DNA from: Desulfonatronovibrio magnus
GTDB taxonomy: Bacteria; Desulfobacterota; Desulfovibrionia; Desulfovibrionales; Desulfonatronovibrionaceae
Direction: 5' to 3'
DNA length: 64,000 nucleotides
Assembly (NCBI RefSeq): GCF_000934755.1
Contig: NZ_JYNP01000015.1
Coordinates: 80,535-144,534, forward strand
The notes under the pieces were generated by a model. That model was not told the DNA's origin and did no database searches. It worked only from the letters and a program-made list of their open reading frames with translations. The translations under genes and the position numbers were made by a program. Each line of letters starts with the position of its first letter. Positions within the stretch are counted from its first letter, which is position 1. Of the stretch, positions 44,351-53,101 are shown in pieces.

Positions 44351-45652
44351 TTATCTTTCCTGGAGAACCCCGCTCATGGTTCCCATTAATGGGTCCAGAA
44401 TATACTGTAGTACAGTCCTGGAACCGGTATGAATGGCAACTTGCATGATCATCCCGGGATAGAGGCGGTATTCCATGTCTTTATGCGCAAACCGGTCTTT
44501 TTCAGTCTGTATGCGTACAGCATAAAAGGCCCGCCCCTCAGGAGTCACAGTGGTGTCGGGAGCAACATGAACCACCTTGCCATTCAGCTTGCCAAACATG
44601 ATGCTCTCCCTTGAAGCTAAGCGAACAGTAGCTTCCTGTCCTTCATGCACATACCCGATATCGCCTACTGGAAGCATGGCTTCAACAACAAGTTTGTCTC
44701 CAGCCGGCACAATCTCAGCTACATCCATACCGGAACGAATAACTCCCCCAACAGTTGTGACGTGCAGGGTCTTGATTACCCCTTCAACAGGTGAACGCAG
44801 CACAGTTCTGTCTAAGCTGTCCGCATGCCTGCGCTGCCTTTGCATGATTTCCTCCAGGTCCTGCCTGGTTTTTTTCAGCTGGTCTTCAATATCTTTATGA
44901 TGAGCTGTCCGGATTTTCTGAAGATTGGCCCTGGCTTCACTCAAAGCCGCCCTGGCAGCTTCAAGCAGTGCGCCATCTTCCTCAATCCTGCTTTTCAAGG
45001 CCGATTCCTCGCGAAGATATGCAAGATGCTTATACCTTGTAGTCAGCTGCTCATCAAGAAGTTCCTGGCTCAAAGCTATTTGTTCCTGCAGCAGTGTGAG
45101 ATTGTGGCGGGCATTTTCCCTGCGAGTAACAATTTCTCTGACCTGATGTTCTCTCTGGCGAATTAATTCACTCTGACTAACAGCATTACTGTGAAATGCA
45201 TCTTTGACAGCCATGAAATGAGACATGGAACGTTCAACCAGATCAGGATGATCTAAGAGCAAATCTTCAGGGTAGGCAGGAGTATCAAAGCCTTGTCTCA
45301 ATGCTTCAAGCCTGTTCAAATCTAAGCGCAAAGCTGTAATCCTGGACTGAACCTCTTCAAAAAAAGCATCGCTGACAATCTGTTCAAGAATAATAAGTGG
45401 CTGTCCCGTGGTGACTACCTGCCCTTCCCTGACCAGTATTTCACGAACTATACCGCCCTCAAGATGCTGGACAGTTCTGACCCTGGTGCTGGGAATCACA
45501 TGTCCTTCAGCCATACTCACGATATCTAATCTGCCAATGGCACTCCACAGCACAAATGCAACACAGAACAGGCTCAAAGTTAGAAAAAGCAGCTTGGAGC
45601 TTCTTCCTGCTCTGGTTTTCCGCTCTAAATTTTCAATAAATGTATTGTCCAT
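44351..45652 (-). CDS. HlyD-family type I secretion adaptor
   Basis: Periplasmic adaptor that joins the inner-membrane ABC protein to a TolC-type outer channel. At 433 aa. One N-terminal membrane helix (about 22-42: SKLLFLTLSLFCVAFVLWSA), then the lipoyl half motif VIPSTRVRTVQHLEGGIVREILVREGQVV, a long coiled coil (about 95-285), and the second half with RSPVEGVIKTLHVTTVGGVI. It ends with KDMEYRLYPGMIMQVAIHTG. The P-S-R...VQ-LEGG block is typical of PrtE/LapC-type HlyD. It follows the ABC gene by 9 bp. No TolC gene or secreted RTX substrate is seen nearby. Confidence 0.93.
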   Translation of the reverse strand: MDNTFIENLERKTRAGRSSKLLFLTLSLFCVAFVLWSAIGRLDIVSMAEGHVIPSTRVRTVQHLEGGIVREILVREGQVVTTGQPLIILEQIVSDAFFEEVQSRITALRLDLNRLEALRQGFDTPAYPEDLLLDHPDLVERSMSHFMAVKDAFHSNAVSQSELIRQREHQVREIVTRRENARHNLTLLQEQIALSQELLDEQLTTRYKHLAYLREESALKSRIEEDGALLEAARAALSEARANLQKIRTAHHKDIEDQLKKTRQDLEEIMQRQRRHADSLDRTVLRSPVEGVIKTLHVTTVGGVIRSGMDVAEIVPAGDKLVVEAMLPVGDIGYVHEGQEATVRLASRESIMFGKLNGKVVHVAPDTTVTPEGRAFYAVRIQTEKDRFAHKDMEYRLYPGMIMQVAIHTGSRTVLQYILDPLMGTMSGVLQER

Positions 45653-45661
45653 TTTACAGCC

Positions 45662-47347
45662 TTACCTTTCAATCGCACCACCCTCAGCACTTCCAGGCCC
45701 TGTTCCTTTGACCAATGTTGGCTCAGGTTTGGTGCCCAGATCTATGATTATCTCTGTGCTCACAAGCAGTCTGGGATCGCTGGTAAAAATTACAAGAGTT
45801 TTATTTTGCTGCCTGAACTTTCTGATACAGGAATTAACCATCTTCCATCCCTCAACGTCAAGCCCCTCAGCCGGTTCATCAAGAATTACAAGCTGGCCGC
45901 TGGTTGTCATGGCCCTGGCCAGTGCAATCCTGCGTCTTATTCCCAGGGGAAGGGGCCTTCCGGTTTCATCAATTTCCAGCTCAAGACCTTTGGGATGCAG
46001 ATCCAAAAATCTGCGCAACCCTGTTAGATGCAGTATGTCATTAAATTGGTCATTTTTAAGATCAGGGTTGGCTGCCAGAATATTTTTCTTGATACTGCCT
46101 GGAAAAAAACCAGGTTCCTGAGGCAAATAAACGATCTGCTTTCTCCACCATTCAATGGAGACCTGGCTGAGATCAAGACCATCAATCAATACTTGCCCCT
46201 TGGATGGTTCCAGCAGTCCAGCCAATGTTTTGGCCACAGTGCTTTTTCCTGAACCATTGAACCCTGTTATTCCTGTAAAACTTCCTGCAGCAACATGCAG
46301 GGTCAGACCGGAAAAAACAGGATTTTTGTCTCCAGGGTAATGGAAGCTGACACCTTTGATGCTCAGTCCACCTGAATATTTTTTCAGGGCAGACCCGCTA
46401 AGCCGTTCCATAGGCATCTTCAGGAACTGCCCGAGTATCCTTTCCGCATCTTCCGCTCTTTGAAGCTGTGACCAGGTGCGAACAAACCTGGCCAGGATGG
46501 TTAATGGAATCGAAGATAGTATACTTATACCGATTAATGCCCCGATGGTAAGTTCACCAAGCAGCACCTGTCTGGCACCAAAGGCTATGATAAAAGTTCT
46601 GGATATAAGACCTATGGCCATGAGCCTGGCTTGTGATACATCTTCATTATGAGCGCTGAATTTTCTCAGGACAGCCATGGCCTTCATCTGCTGTATCCAC
46701 GGTGAAGTGTACCAGGCCATTCCATTAAAGGCTCGCATGGTTTCAGGCTCATTAACTGCAGCATTGACAAGTGCCTGGTTTTCCGAAGCCTCATGCTGCA
46801 GAACCTTCATAGACTCTGAAGCGCCATGCATGGTTACCCACGATGAAGCCATAGTGAATAATGCACCACTTAGAGCCACAAGGCCCAGCTGAAAATTCAA
46901 AAGAAAAATAACCAGAATAAATAAAAAGGAATAAGGCATATCCAGCACAGAGTTTACATTGGGTGCACTGTAAGCTCCCTGAAGGGTATGCACACTGCTC
47001 ACAGCACGAATCAACGCAGCCTTTTTTACCTGGCTGAAGACCTGCATTCTGGTTTTTCCCAGGACATCCAGCACGGTTTTAGTCACAGATTCTTCAGGCT
47101 GTAGCCCCACCTCTCCGGCCAGTCTGGTTCGGATGGACCTGAAAGCATACTGGATCACAATGGCCATGAGCATGCCAATGGTGAGGGTGATTAGCGTCCC
47201 GTCCACTCCGCCTGTCAGGTAGCGGTTAAAAACCAGTATAAAGAAAAAAGGAGCAGCAAGGGTCAGGATATTGATAAAAAAAGAAACAGCAATAAGCTGT
47301 GCGCAGACCTCAGGTTTTGTGAACAGGCGGGAAAGTAATTGCTTCAT
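45662..47347 (-). CDS. type I secretion-like ABC exporter with degenerate ATPase motifs
   Basis: ABC exporter half of PrtD/LapB-like build, 561 aa, without a C39 peptidase. Five to six membrane helices fill residues 1-300 (LIAVSFFINILTLAAPFFFILVFNRYL at the start). The ATPase domain has an intact Walker A (GFNGSGKSTVAKTLAG), an intact Q-loop (VYLPQEPGFFPGSI) and Walker B (LVILDEPAEGLD). But the signature, normally LSGGQ, reads PLPLGIRRRIALARAM, and the H-loop His is replaced (LVIFTSDPRLL). The frame is open throughout, so this is not a frameshift. ATPase activity may be weak or need a partner. It is 9 bp upstream of the HlyD gene and downstream of two glycosyltransferases. Confidence 0.9.
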   Translation of the reverse strand: MKQLLSRLFTKPEVCAQLIAVSFFINILTLAAPFFFILVFNRYLTGGVDGTLITLTIGMLMAIVIQYAFRSIRTRLAGEVGLQPEESVTKTVLDVLGKTRMQVFSQVKKAALIRAVSSVHTLQGAYSAPNVNSVLDMPYSFLFILVIFLLNFQLGLVALSGALFTMASSWVTMHGASESMKVLQHEASENQALVNAAVNEPETMRAFNGMAWYTSPWIQQMKAMAVLRKFSAHNEDVSQARLMAIGLISRTFIIAFGARQVLLGELTIGALIGISILSSIPLTILARFVRTWSQLQRAEDAERILGQFLKMPMERLSGSALKKYSGGLSIKGVSFHYPGDKNPVFSGLTLHVAAGSFTGITGFNGSGKSTVAKTLAGLLEPSKGQVLIDGLDLSQVSIEWWRKQIVYLPQEPGFFPGSIKKNILAANPDLKNDQFNDILHLTGLRRFLDLHPKGLELEIDETGRPLPLGIRRRIALARAMTTSGQLVILDEPAEGLDVEGWKMVNSCIRKFRQQNKTLVIFTSDPRLLVSTEIIIDLGTKPEPTLVKGTGPGSAEGGAIER

Positions 47348-47364
47348 TGTTTTGCTGCCGGGAT

Positions 47365-48327
47365 TTAAGCTTTAGACTGTTGAAGCCGGGTCAATTCTTT
47401 TCCCTGCCATGACCTGGCCACAAAGTCCAGACCGGTTGCCTGCTCATACTCTCTAATTGTTCTGATATTTCCCAGACCATACTTATCCATTTCTGTGAGG
47501 CAATGCGCATCAGCGTTGACTGTCTGGCCAGTAAGAAACCTGACCCTGCCTGCTGACACTTTTTGCAGTTCTGTCCAGTCTGACTGATCTTCCCAATGCC
47601 TTTTGCGCCTGGTTTGAAGTTGATAGTTATGGTAGGCAAGCACAGCATTGGGATTGAAAATGTCCCAGCCATGTGTCCACAGGCGGATCCCGAGCGTAAT
47701 CTCTTCTCCGGCAAAATAAATATGCGGATCATACGGCACCTGACTGATTGCCCTGCCATAAGTGAAAAGCATGCCGGCACTAACAAAAAAAGATGTTTCC
47801 GGTTTCAGGGCATGATCAGGCATTGCAATCAGTGCAGAGTGCTGATGCAGAATGCCGTACTCATCAAAATATCTCGGCATGATACGGACCAGGGCATCAT
47901 CTGCATACTCCTCAGGGGGGGTAAAGGCCAGAGGATAAGTGGAAAGAACCGGCCTGGGAGATGGGCATATATGCATGAGCGTGATAAGTTTTTCATCCCA
48001 CCCCGGCACAAAGCGCATATGGCTGTCTATCTGAAAATAATACTCTTCTCCCTGCCAGAGCTGCTGGGCAAGATGCCTGGCCAGACATGGACCCCGGCTG
48101 AACATGGCAGGCAGGGAAATCTGCTTAGATTGTTCCTGATGCTTCAAAAGCTGCAGCAGAGCAGGCTCTTCTCCAGGCACATACTGCCAGCAAATCCCGA
48201 AGGTTAATCTCTCAGGGTTTGCAGCATTTTTCAAAAGACTCTTGACTGTATTGATGCAATCAGGGTCTCGATATGAAGCAATGCATACAAATATGGTCTT
48301 GTGGTGTAAAATGGACAATTTGACCAC
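47365..48327 (-). CDS. GlcNAc-type glycosyltransferase
   Basis: A 320-aa protein of the GlcNAc (Pfam GlcNAc, Skp1-GnT-like) glycosyltransferase family. The start TIFVCIASYRDPDCINTVKSLLKNAANPERLTFGICWQY is highly typical: ASYRD...C...T. The metal motif reads FQIDSHMRFVPGWDEKLI (DxH). Later come ISAGMLF-like VSAGMLFTYGRA, YFAGEEITLGIRLWTHGWDIFNPN and YHNY, also diagnostic. Such enzymes are known in eukaryotes and a few bacteria; the acceptor here is unknown. The first codon is a GTG at 48327 without a strong site, so a start a few codons on is possible. It lies just upstream of the ABC gene, so a secreted or surface substrate may be glycosylated. Confidence 0.88.
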   Translation of the reverse strand: MVKLSILHHKTIFVCIASYRDPDCINTVKSLLKNAANPERLTFGICWQYVPGEEPALLQLLKHQEQSKQISLPAMFSRGPCLARHLAQQLWQGEEYYFQIDSHMRFVPGWDEKLITLMHICPSPRPVLSTYPLAFTPPEEYADDALVRIMPRYFDEYGILHQHSALIAMPDHALKPETSFFVSAGMLFTYGRAISQVPYDPHIYFAGEEITLGIRLWTHGWDIFNPNAVLAYHNYQLQTRRKRHWEDQSDWTELQKVSAGRVRFLTGQTVNADAHCLTEMDKYGLGNIRTIREYEQATGLDFVARSWQGKELTRLQQSKA

Positions 48328-48434
48328 CTTAGTGCGCTTGATAGCGCTGCATTAGACATGCATAGTCTGTCAAAAAATTTGGGGCTGTTTCACCATTTGA
48401 GCATTATGCGCTTATCAGAAGTTTGGCCCTCTGT

Positions 48435-49667
48435 TTACGCCTTATGCGTCAGAGATTCAATCATCTTCAATTGTGCAGGCAGGCAAATATTCTTGAGATC
48501 ATATCTTTCAACTATAGTCTTTCTGGCTGCCATTTTAATATGTGCGTATTTTTTACGGTTGCCAAGAACATCAATAACGATTCCGGCCAAACCCTTGACA
48601 TCAAAAAAATCCACCAGCAATCCGTTATGCTGGTGCTCAATTACTTCACGAACCGGTGCAGTGTCAGAGCCGATCACAATACAGCCGGCACTCATGGCTT
48701 CCAGCATGGACCAGGACAGGACAAAAGGATACGTAAGGTAAACATGAGCTGATGATATCCTGAGCACATCCATAAAAATATTGTAAGGAACCCGCCCCAC
48801 AAAATGAACTCTGTCCATATCCAGATCATCACTTACTTCTTCCAATAGCATGGAGCGAAAGGTTTTGCCAGGTGGAGGTTTTCGTCCATAACTTACTTCA
48901 TCTCCTCCCAGAATTACTGCTCTGGCTTGGGGCCTTTTTTTCAGAATCTCCGGCAAAGCCCTCAGGAAAATATGAATTCCTCTGTAAGGCTCAAGATTGC
49001 GAGCTACAAAAGTGATTATTTCATCACTCTTTGTTAGTTTGACCTGATGGCGCTGGAGCATGATAAAAGCGTCGTCTTTGGGGCAGACCCTTGCAGTGTT
49101 GATACCGTCAAAAATGACCTCAATTCTGGATTGATACTCAACAGGATATTGCCCCCGTTGCCAGATGGTGGGAGAAATACCCCTGTCTGCTGCCTCAAGA
49201 CTGATAAGATTATGAGCATTCTTCATGCGCAGCCTGCAAAGTTCATCCTGATTTCTGCCGCGGGAAAATTCAGGATCAAACCCAACATCACTGCCACTGG
49301 ACTGATAATAAAACTCACAAAAACAGACAATTTTCGAATCAGGCCAGACATCTCTGAGAAAAAGGGCTTCGCCCCAGCCAGGGTGAGCGCAGATCACATC
49401 AGGCGCAAACCCCTGGGAGCGCAGCCGCATTGCTGCACTGGCTGCAGCTTCCCCCCGAATAACCTTAACTTCCTGCTCAGCAATCCAGGGATGAATAGTG
49501 GGGCTTGGATTTTTTGATATTTTATAAACCAGAATTTTTACACCCGGAATTTTCACCCCCTGTCTGGCGCTTATGGCTACAACCCTGTTTTCTGGATAAG
49601 ATGCAAGAGCTGGGGCCAGATGTAGATACTGTCCAGGAAAATTCTGATGTACAAAAAGTATATTCAT
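48435..49667 (-). CDS. GT4-family glycosyltransferase
   Basis: A 410-aa GT-B-fold glycosyltransferase. The N-terminal half begins MNILFVHQNFPGQYLHLAPALAS and contains DVICAHPGWGEALFLRDVWP and FCEFYYQSSGSDVGFDPEF, which mark the Glyco_trans_4_3 (PF12000-type) subgroup. The C-terminal GT1/GT4 domain has NLEPYRGIHIFLRALPEILKKRP, VHFVGRVPYNIFMDVLRISSAHVYLTYPFVLSWSMLEAMSAGCIVIGSDTAPVREVI, with the E-x7-E-like site, and a C-terminal helix. The sugar and acceptor are unknown. It is the first gene of the leftward group GT4-GT-ABC-HlyD-HD-GYP. Confidence 0.93.
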   Translation of the reverse strand: MNILFVHQNFPGQYLHLAPALASYPENRVVAISARQGVKIPGVKILVYKISKNPSPTIHPWIAEQEVKVIRGEAAASAAMRLRSQGFAPDVICAHPGWGEALFLRDVWPDSKIVCFCEFYYQSSGSDVGFDPEFSRGRNQDELCRLRMKNAHNLISLEAADRGISPTIWQRGQYPVEYQSRIEVIFDGINTARVCPKDDAFIMLQRHQVKLTKSDEIITFVARNLEPYRGIHIFLRALPEILKKRPQARAVILGGDEVSYGRKPPPGKTFRSMLLEEVSDDLDMDRVHFVGRVPYNIFMDVLRISSAHVYLTYPFVLSWSMLEAMSAGCIVIGSDTAPVREVIEHQHNGLLVDFFDVKGLAGIVIDVLGNRKKYAHIKMAARKTIVERYDLKNICLPAQLKMIESLTHKA

Positions 49668-49818
49668 GATTTTACAATAGATTTAACAGGTAAGTTAAAT
49701 CCTAACATTGTTAAAATGAGCAGGCAAGGTAAATTGAAGTGATATCTGACTTTGATATGACTTTGTCCGTCGGATAAAACAGTAGCTATCCAGAAATTTA
49801 TACGTGCAGAAAATTGGA

Positions 49819-52122
49819 TTAGTGCATAGAATTTGGTATCACCACCCGTACCTCGGTCATGTCTTCCTCATCCCAGGTCTGCATCTGCACATCATACCCC
49901 ATGGCATCCGCAATAACCTTGGCTGAATAAGTGCCAAGCCCTGTACCTCTCTTTTTTCCAAATGTAGAATATTTCTGGAAAAAGGAATTTCTAATATGCT
50001 CAGGAACTGCCCCTTTGTTGCCAATGGCAATTGTTGTTGGATCCCCCTTGTGCAAATTGATTGTAATCCTGCCGCCATCAGGGGAAGCCTCAATGGCATT
50101 GGTCACTAAATTGCCCAGCATGGAAAAAAGTAATCTTCGCTGTGATGGTACATAGAGCTTCGCCCCGTGCTCCAGCGGAACACCGTCCACAGTTATTTCC
50201 AAAGATAGTTTCCTGGCATTCATCTGGGACTTTTTCTGGCCGGATATATTTTCCAGAACTTCCAAGGCATCCACTGCAAGCGGCACATAATCGTAGCGCC
50301 CTGTCTCCATTTTGAAAAAGTCAAGTGAAAAGTCGATCATATGCAGCATGTCCTGACCGGTTTTTTCTATGAGATCCAAAAGGGATATCTGATCCTCACT
50401 CAACCCGCCTTCCATTTTCATGATCTCTGGAAGCCCGATTATGCCATTGAGCGGTGTTTTCAGGTCATGACGCATGATACGGTCAACATCTGCCTTTAGC
50501 TCTTCCAATTGTTTTTTTTCAGTGATGTCCTGCACATGAGATACAAAGTGCAAAGGTTCTTCCTGATAATTCCTGATAATTGAACTTGAAACCTGCCCCC
50601 AGATGACATCACCATTTTTATGGATATAACGTTTTTCAAAGACCGAACTGGAAACTTCGCCAGACAAGCTGCGTTGAATAAACTTGGGGCTGACATTAAC
50701 ATCCTCAGGATGGGCCAGATCATTGACGGTCATGGATTCCAGCTCTTCTATGGAATACCCGAAAATTTCACTCATCCGTTGATTGACCTGCAAAAACCTT
50801 CCATCCAAGCCCACAATACAGACCCCGTCATTGGCATGTGCAAATGCAAGGCGAAACCTTTCTTCACTTGCCTTGAGATCTTCCTCAAACTGCTTACGCT
50901 GTGTGATATCAATGGCAAGCTGAAAGCGGGCCTTTTTAGCACTCGTCCACTGAATGGTCCTGTTCATAACATAAAAATGTTTATCAAAATTAGACAGGTA
51001 CTCTTCTGAAAAAGACGGTTCGCCGGAAAGACTTAACATTTTTTTTGTGCAGTCCCTGCATTCTTCGTCTTTTCCCCGCACAGCCTTAAAGCATTGCTCA
51101 CCTGCTATATCTCTTCCTATAAGCTCCTTCATTTTCTGGTTGGCAAAAAATATTTCATGTGTATCAAAGTCAGATACATAAATGATTTCAGGGATGCTGT
51201 TCAGGATGGACAAAAATTGTTCTCGTTCCTGCTTTGCCTGTCTTTCTCCGGCTTTAATCTGCTCATTTCTTCTAATGACTTTTGTCTGCTGCATTGCAAA
51301 AAACGCTGCAAAAAGAGCTGTGAGCAAAATCACAACGCCCTGTCTTAGCGCAAAGCCAGACTTTAGCGCTTCATCCGAAGCAATCTGCATTTGCCAGGTT
51401 CCATTGGGTACAGCTATATCATATGAAATATCCCACTGGGTAACCACAGGAGCATCGTCCGACTCAGCTATTAATGGCCGACCGCCTTCCTGACCCATAT
51501 CAGGATCATCTCCCAGCAAGCGCCAGGCCACAGAATGGTCATGACTCAGATCCATTTCTCTTGGAATCAAGCCCCCAACCTCGATAAGCACGATTACAAA
51601 TCCCCAGAAGGTCTCTTCATCTTCAACAGTTCTGAATACCGGCTTCCTTGCAATAACCGCCATTTCTCCACTTTGTATCAGCCGCACCGGTCCGATAAAG
51701 GTAATGCTTCTGGTTTCAACTGCTTTTTTTGCGCCAATGGCCCTGCGCGGATCCGCAAAAAGATCGTGACCGATTGCTCCTTCATTTCCCTGAAGGGGGA
51801 CAATATAGCTCACGACTCCATCAGGAGCGAGCTGAACAGCAGACACACTGGGATTTGCCTCAAGTATGACTCCTCCCCAGTAATTGAACTGATCAGGACG
51901 GTATTCCTCCATAAACAGGATAGATTCCAATGTGTTCAATGCTGATAGACCGTCTGTGAGGCGCAGGTGCAGGTTCTGGGCATAAGCACTGACTATACTT
52001 GTGAGTGCCTGCTGAAGAGCATTCTCATTTCGCTTCTCAAAATACAGAAATGCAAACTGAAAAGTGCAGAAAACAATCAGTGAAAACAAAACAAGAGACA
52101 GCAGCAGTTTTTTACGAAGCAT
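49819..52122 (-). CDS. CHASE/PAS sensor histidine kinase, orphan
   Basis: Membrane sensor kinase of about 767 aa. I start at the ATG at 52122; a TTG at 52161 would add 13 residues without a good site. Parts: membrane helix (about 6-28); a CHASE extracytoplasmic sensor (about 60-220, with RRAIGAKKAVETRSITFIGPVRLIQSG); a second helix (about 265-285); a PAS domain with a C-x2-C (EECRDCTKKML); a second PAS domain (about 415-535) with FAHANDGVCIVGLDGRF; HisKA with RIMRHDLKTPLNGIIGLPE; and HATPase with NLVTNAIEASPDGG, GNKGAVPE and RGTGLGTYSAKVI. There is no receiver domain and no regulator next to it. The signal and partner are unknown. Confidence 0.9.
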   Translation of the reverse strand: MLRKKLLLSLVLFSLIVFCTFQFAFLYFEKRNENALQQALTSIVSAYAQNLHLRLTDGLSALNTLESILFMEEYRPDQFNYWGGVILEANPSVSAVQLAPDGVVSYIVPLQGNEGAIGHDLFADPRRAIGAKKAVETRSITFIGPVRLIQSGEMAVIARKPVFRTVEDEETFWGFVIVLIEVGGLIPREMDLSHDHSVAWRLLGDDPDMGQEGGRPLIAESDDAPVVTQWDISYDIAVPNGTWQMQIASDEALKSGFALRQGVVILLTALFAAFFAMQQTKVIRRNEQIKAGERQAKQEREQFLSILNSIPEIIYVSDFDTHEIFFANQKMKELIGRDIAGEQCFKAVRGKDEECRDCTKKMLSLSGEPSFSEEYLSNFDKHFYVMNRTIQWTSAKKARFQLAIDITQRKQFEEDLKASEERFRLAFAHANDGVCIVGLDGRFLQVNQRMSEIFGYSIEELESMTVNDLAHPEDVNVSPKFIQRSLSGEVSSSVFEKRYIHKNGDVIWGQVSSSIIRNYQEEPLHFVSHVQDITEKKQLEELKADVDRIMRHDLKTPLNGIIGLPEIMKMEGGLSEDQISLLDLIEKTGQDMLHMIDFSLDFFKMETGRYDYVPLAVDALEVLENISGQKKSQMNARKLSLEITVDGVPLEHGAKLYVPSQRRLLFSMLGNLVTNAIEASPDGGRITINLHKGDPTTIAIGNKGAVPEHIRNSFFQKYSTFGKKRGTGLGTYSAKVIADAMGYDVQMQTWDEEDMTEVRVVIPNSMH

Positions 52123-52269
52123 TGGAAGAGTCCCCGGGGTTTTGGAATGCCCACTGGGCAATCCCTGATCGACAAATTCAGAACCGGATCAAAAATCTAA
52201 AGATTTAAGAGTTGTGGCCCTATGATAAGAGAAACATCCTCTCTTTCCTGTCTGCTTTTTAACAGAACT

Positions 52270-52319
52270 GCGTACAGATTGTCACTATGAAATTTTTTTC
52301 ATAGTGACAATCTGTACGC
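52270..52319. other. perfect 23-bp inverted repeat with 4-base loop
   Basis: GCGTACAGATTGTCACTATG and on (52270-52292) pairs perfectly with 52297-52319, leaving TTTT as the loop. It lies upstream of the kinase gene and is not part of the palindromic element 46 bp to its right. It could be a strong hairpin, a terminator stem without T-run, or an insertion footprint. Confidence 0.75.
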
Positions 52320-52364
52320 TGCCATACTATGATCAATTAATCAGTTCAAAAAGTAACTTTTTCT

Positions 52365-52545
52365 GTATCTGTTTAGCGCTTTGCATGTGGCATGGCTTCC
52401 TGCCGGAGGCATACAGCCCGAAGGGGGGCTGGCTCTCCCGGGACCCACTTGTCCCAAAAAATGAGATATTTTAAGCACAAAATGATGTTCAAGTGGGTCC
52501 CGGAGTGCATGTCCCCTGCTTTCCTTAAAAGCGCTAAACAGATAC
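52365..52545. repeat. dispersed palindromic element, copy 4 of 4
   Basis: 181 bp with near-perfect terminal inverted repeats (GTATCTGTTTAGCGCTTT at the left, AAAAGCGCTAAACAGATAC at the right). It matches the element at 6771-6957 over nearly its whole length, including CTGGCTCT and AAGTGGGTCCCGGAGTGC. Open frames across it are by chance. Confidence 0.85.
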
Positions 52546-52651
52546 CTTTTTCTTTAGCATGCGAAGCAAAATACAGACCTAATGCGGGCTGTGCCCACAA
52601 CACAATTTAAACAAGGATCTCGTTAAGTTGAGGTGATAACCTTACTTTTCA

Positions 52652-52714
52652 GGCTGAAGGCTGAAGGCTGAAGGCTGAAGGCTGAAGGCTGAAGGCTGAA
52701 GGCTGAAGGCTGAA
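52652..52714. repeat. GGCTGAA heptamer array, nine units
   Basis: Nine exact copies of GGCTGAA, then a broken tenth. The left flank (CAAGGATCTCGTTAAGT and CTTTTCA) and the right flank (CATTATTGCTCTTTCAAGGTA) resemble those of the array at 62846-62922. It lies at the left edge of the cellulose cluster. Confidence 0.95.
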
Positions 52715-53101
52715 GGCTGTAGAAGGTTCCTGGGCATTATTGCTCTTTCAAGGTAAAAAACTTTCTTGTTTTTTTCAGGATTGAAATGGTAAGTTACTAA
52801 TGCAACATTTTTGCAGGAAGTTTTTTAGAGGATTCATGATACTGGAACAAAGTTATTTACAGCTGACTAATGTCCCTATACATGATATTTTACAGCGTGT
52901 TAAAAAAGTCCTTATAAGGCAGACTGTTCAAAAATTACAAGTGCAATGAGCAAACAATTCATAGTCGCAGCGTAGTTATCCATACTTGAAGGTTTGAACT
53001 TTTTGTAGCGACGCAGCAACTGGAAGATTTTAACAGCCTGTCAGGCAAAATCTTAGCAGCAAACTTTGCTCATACCCCAAAGAACATCGGGAGAAGCAGT
53101 C
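52715..53101. other. gene-free leader of the cellulose cluster
   Basis: About 390 bp. It holds the conserved right flank of the GGCTGAA array, and then a region whose minus strand is open for about 40 codons (52912-53034, ending FEQSAL), which may be a relic but has no start or known similarity. Promoters for the rsbW-like and bcs genes should be here. I saw no c-di-GMP riboswitch. Confidence 0.4.

Noticed and set aside
45662..47347. Frameshift as the cause of the odd ABC signature
   Set aside because: Motifs on both sides (Q-loop, Walker B) are in the same frame and the surrounding residues still align.
52906..53034. Minus-strand open tail (RRYKKFKPSSMDNY...) as a gene relic
   Set aside because: About 40 codons, no start, no family known to me; cannot be told from chance.
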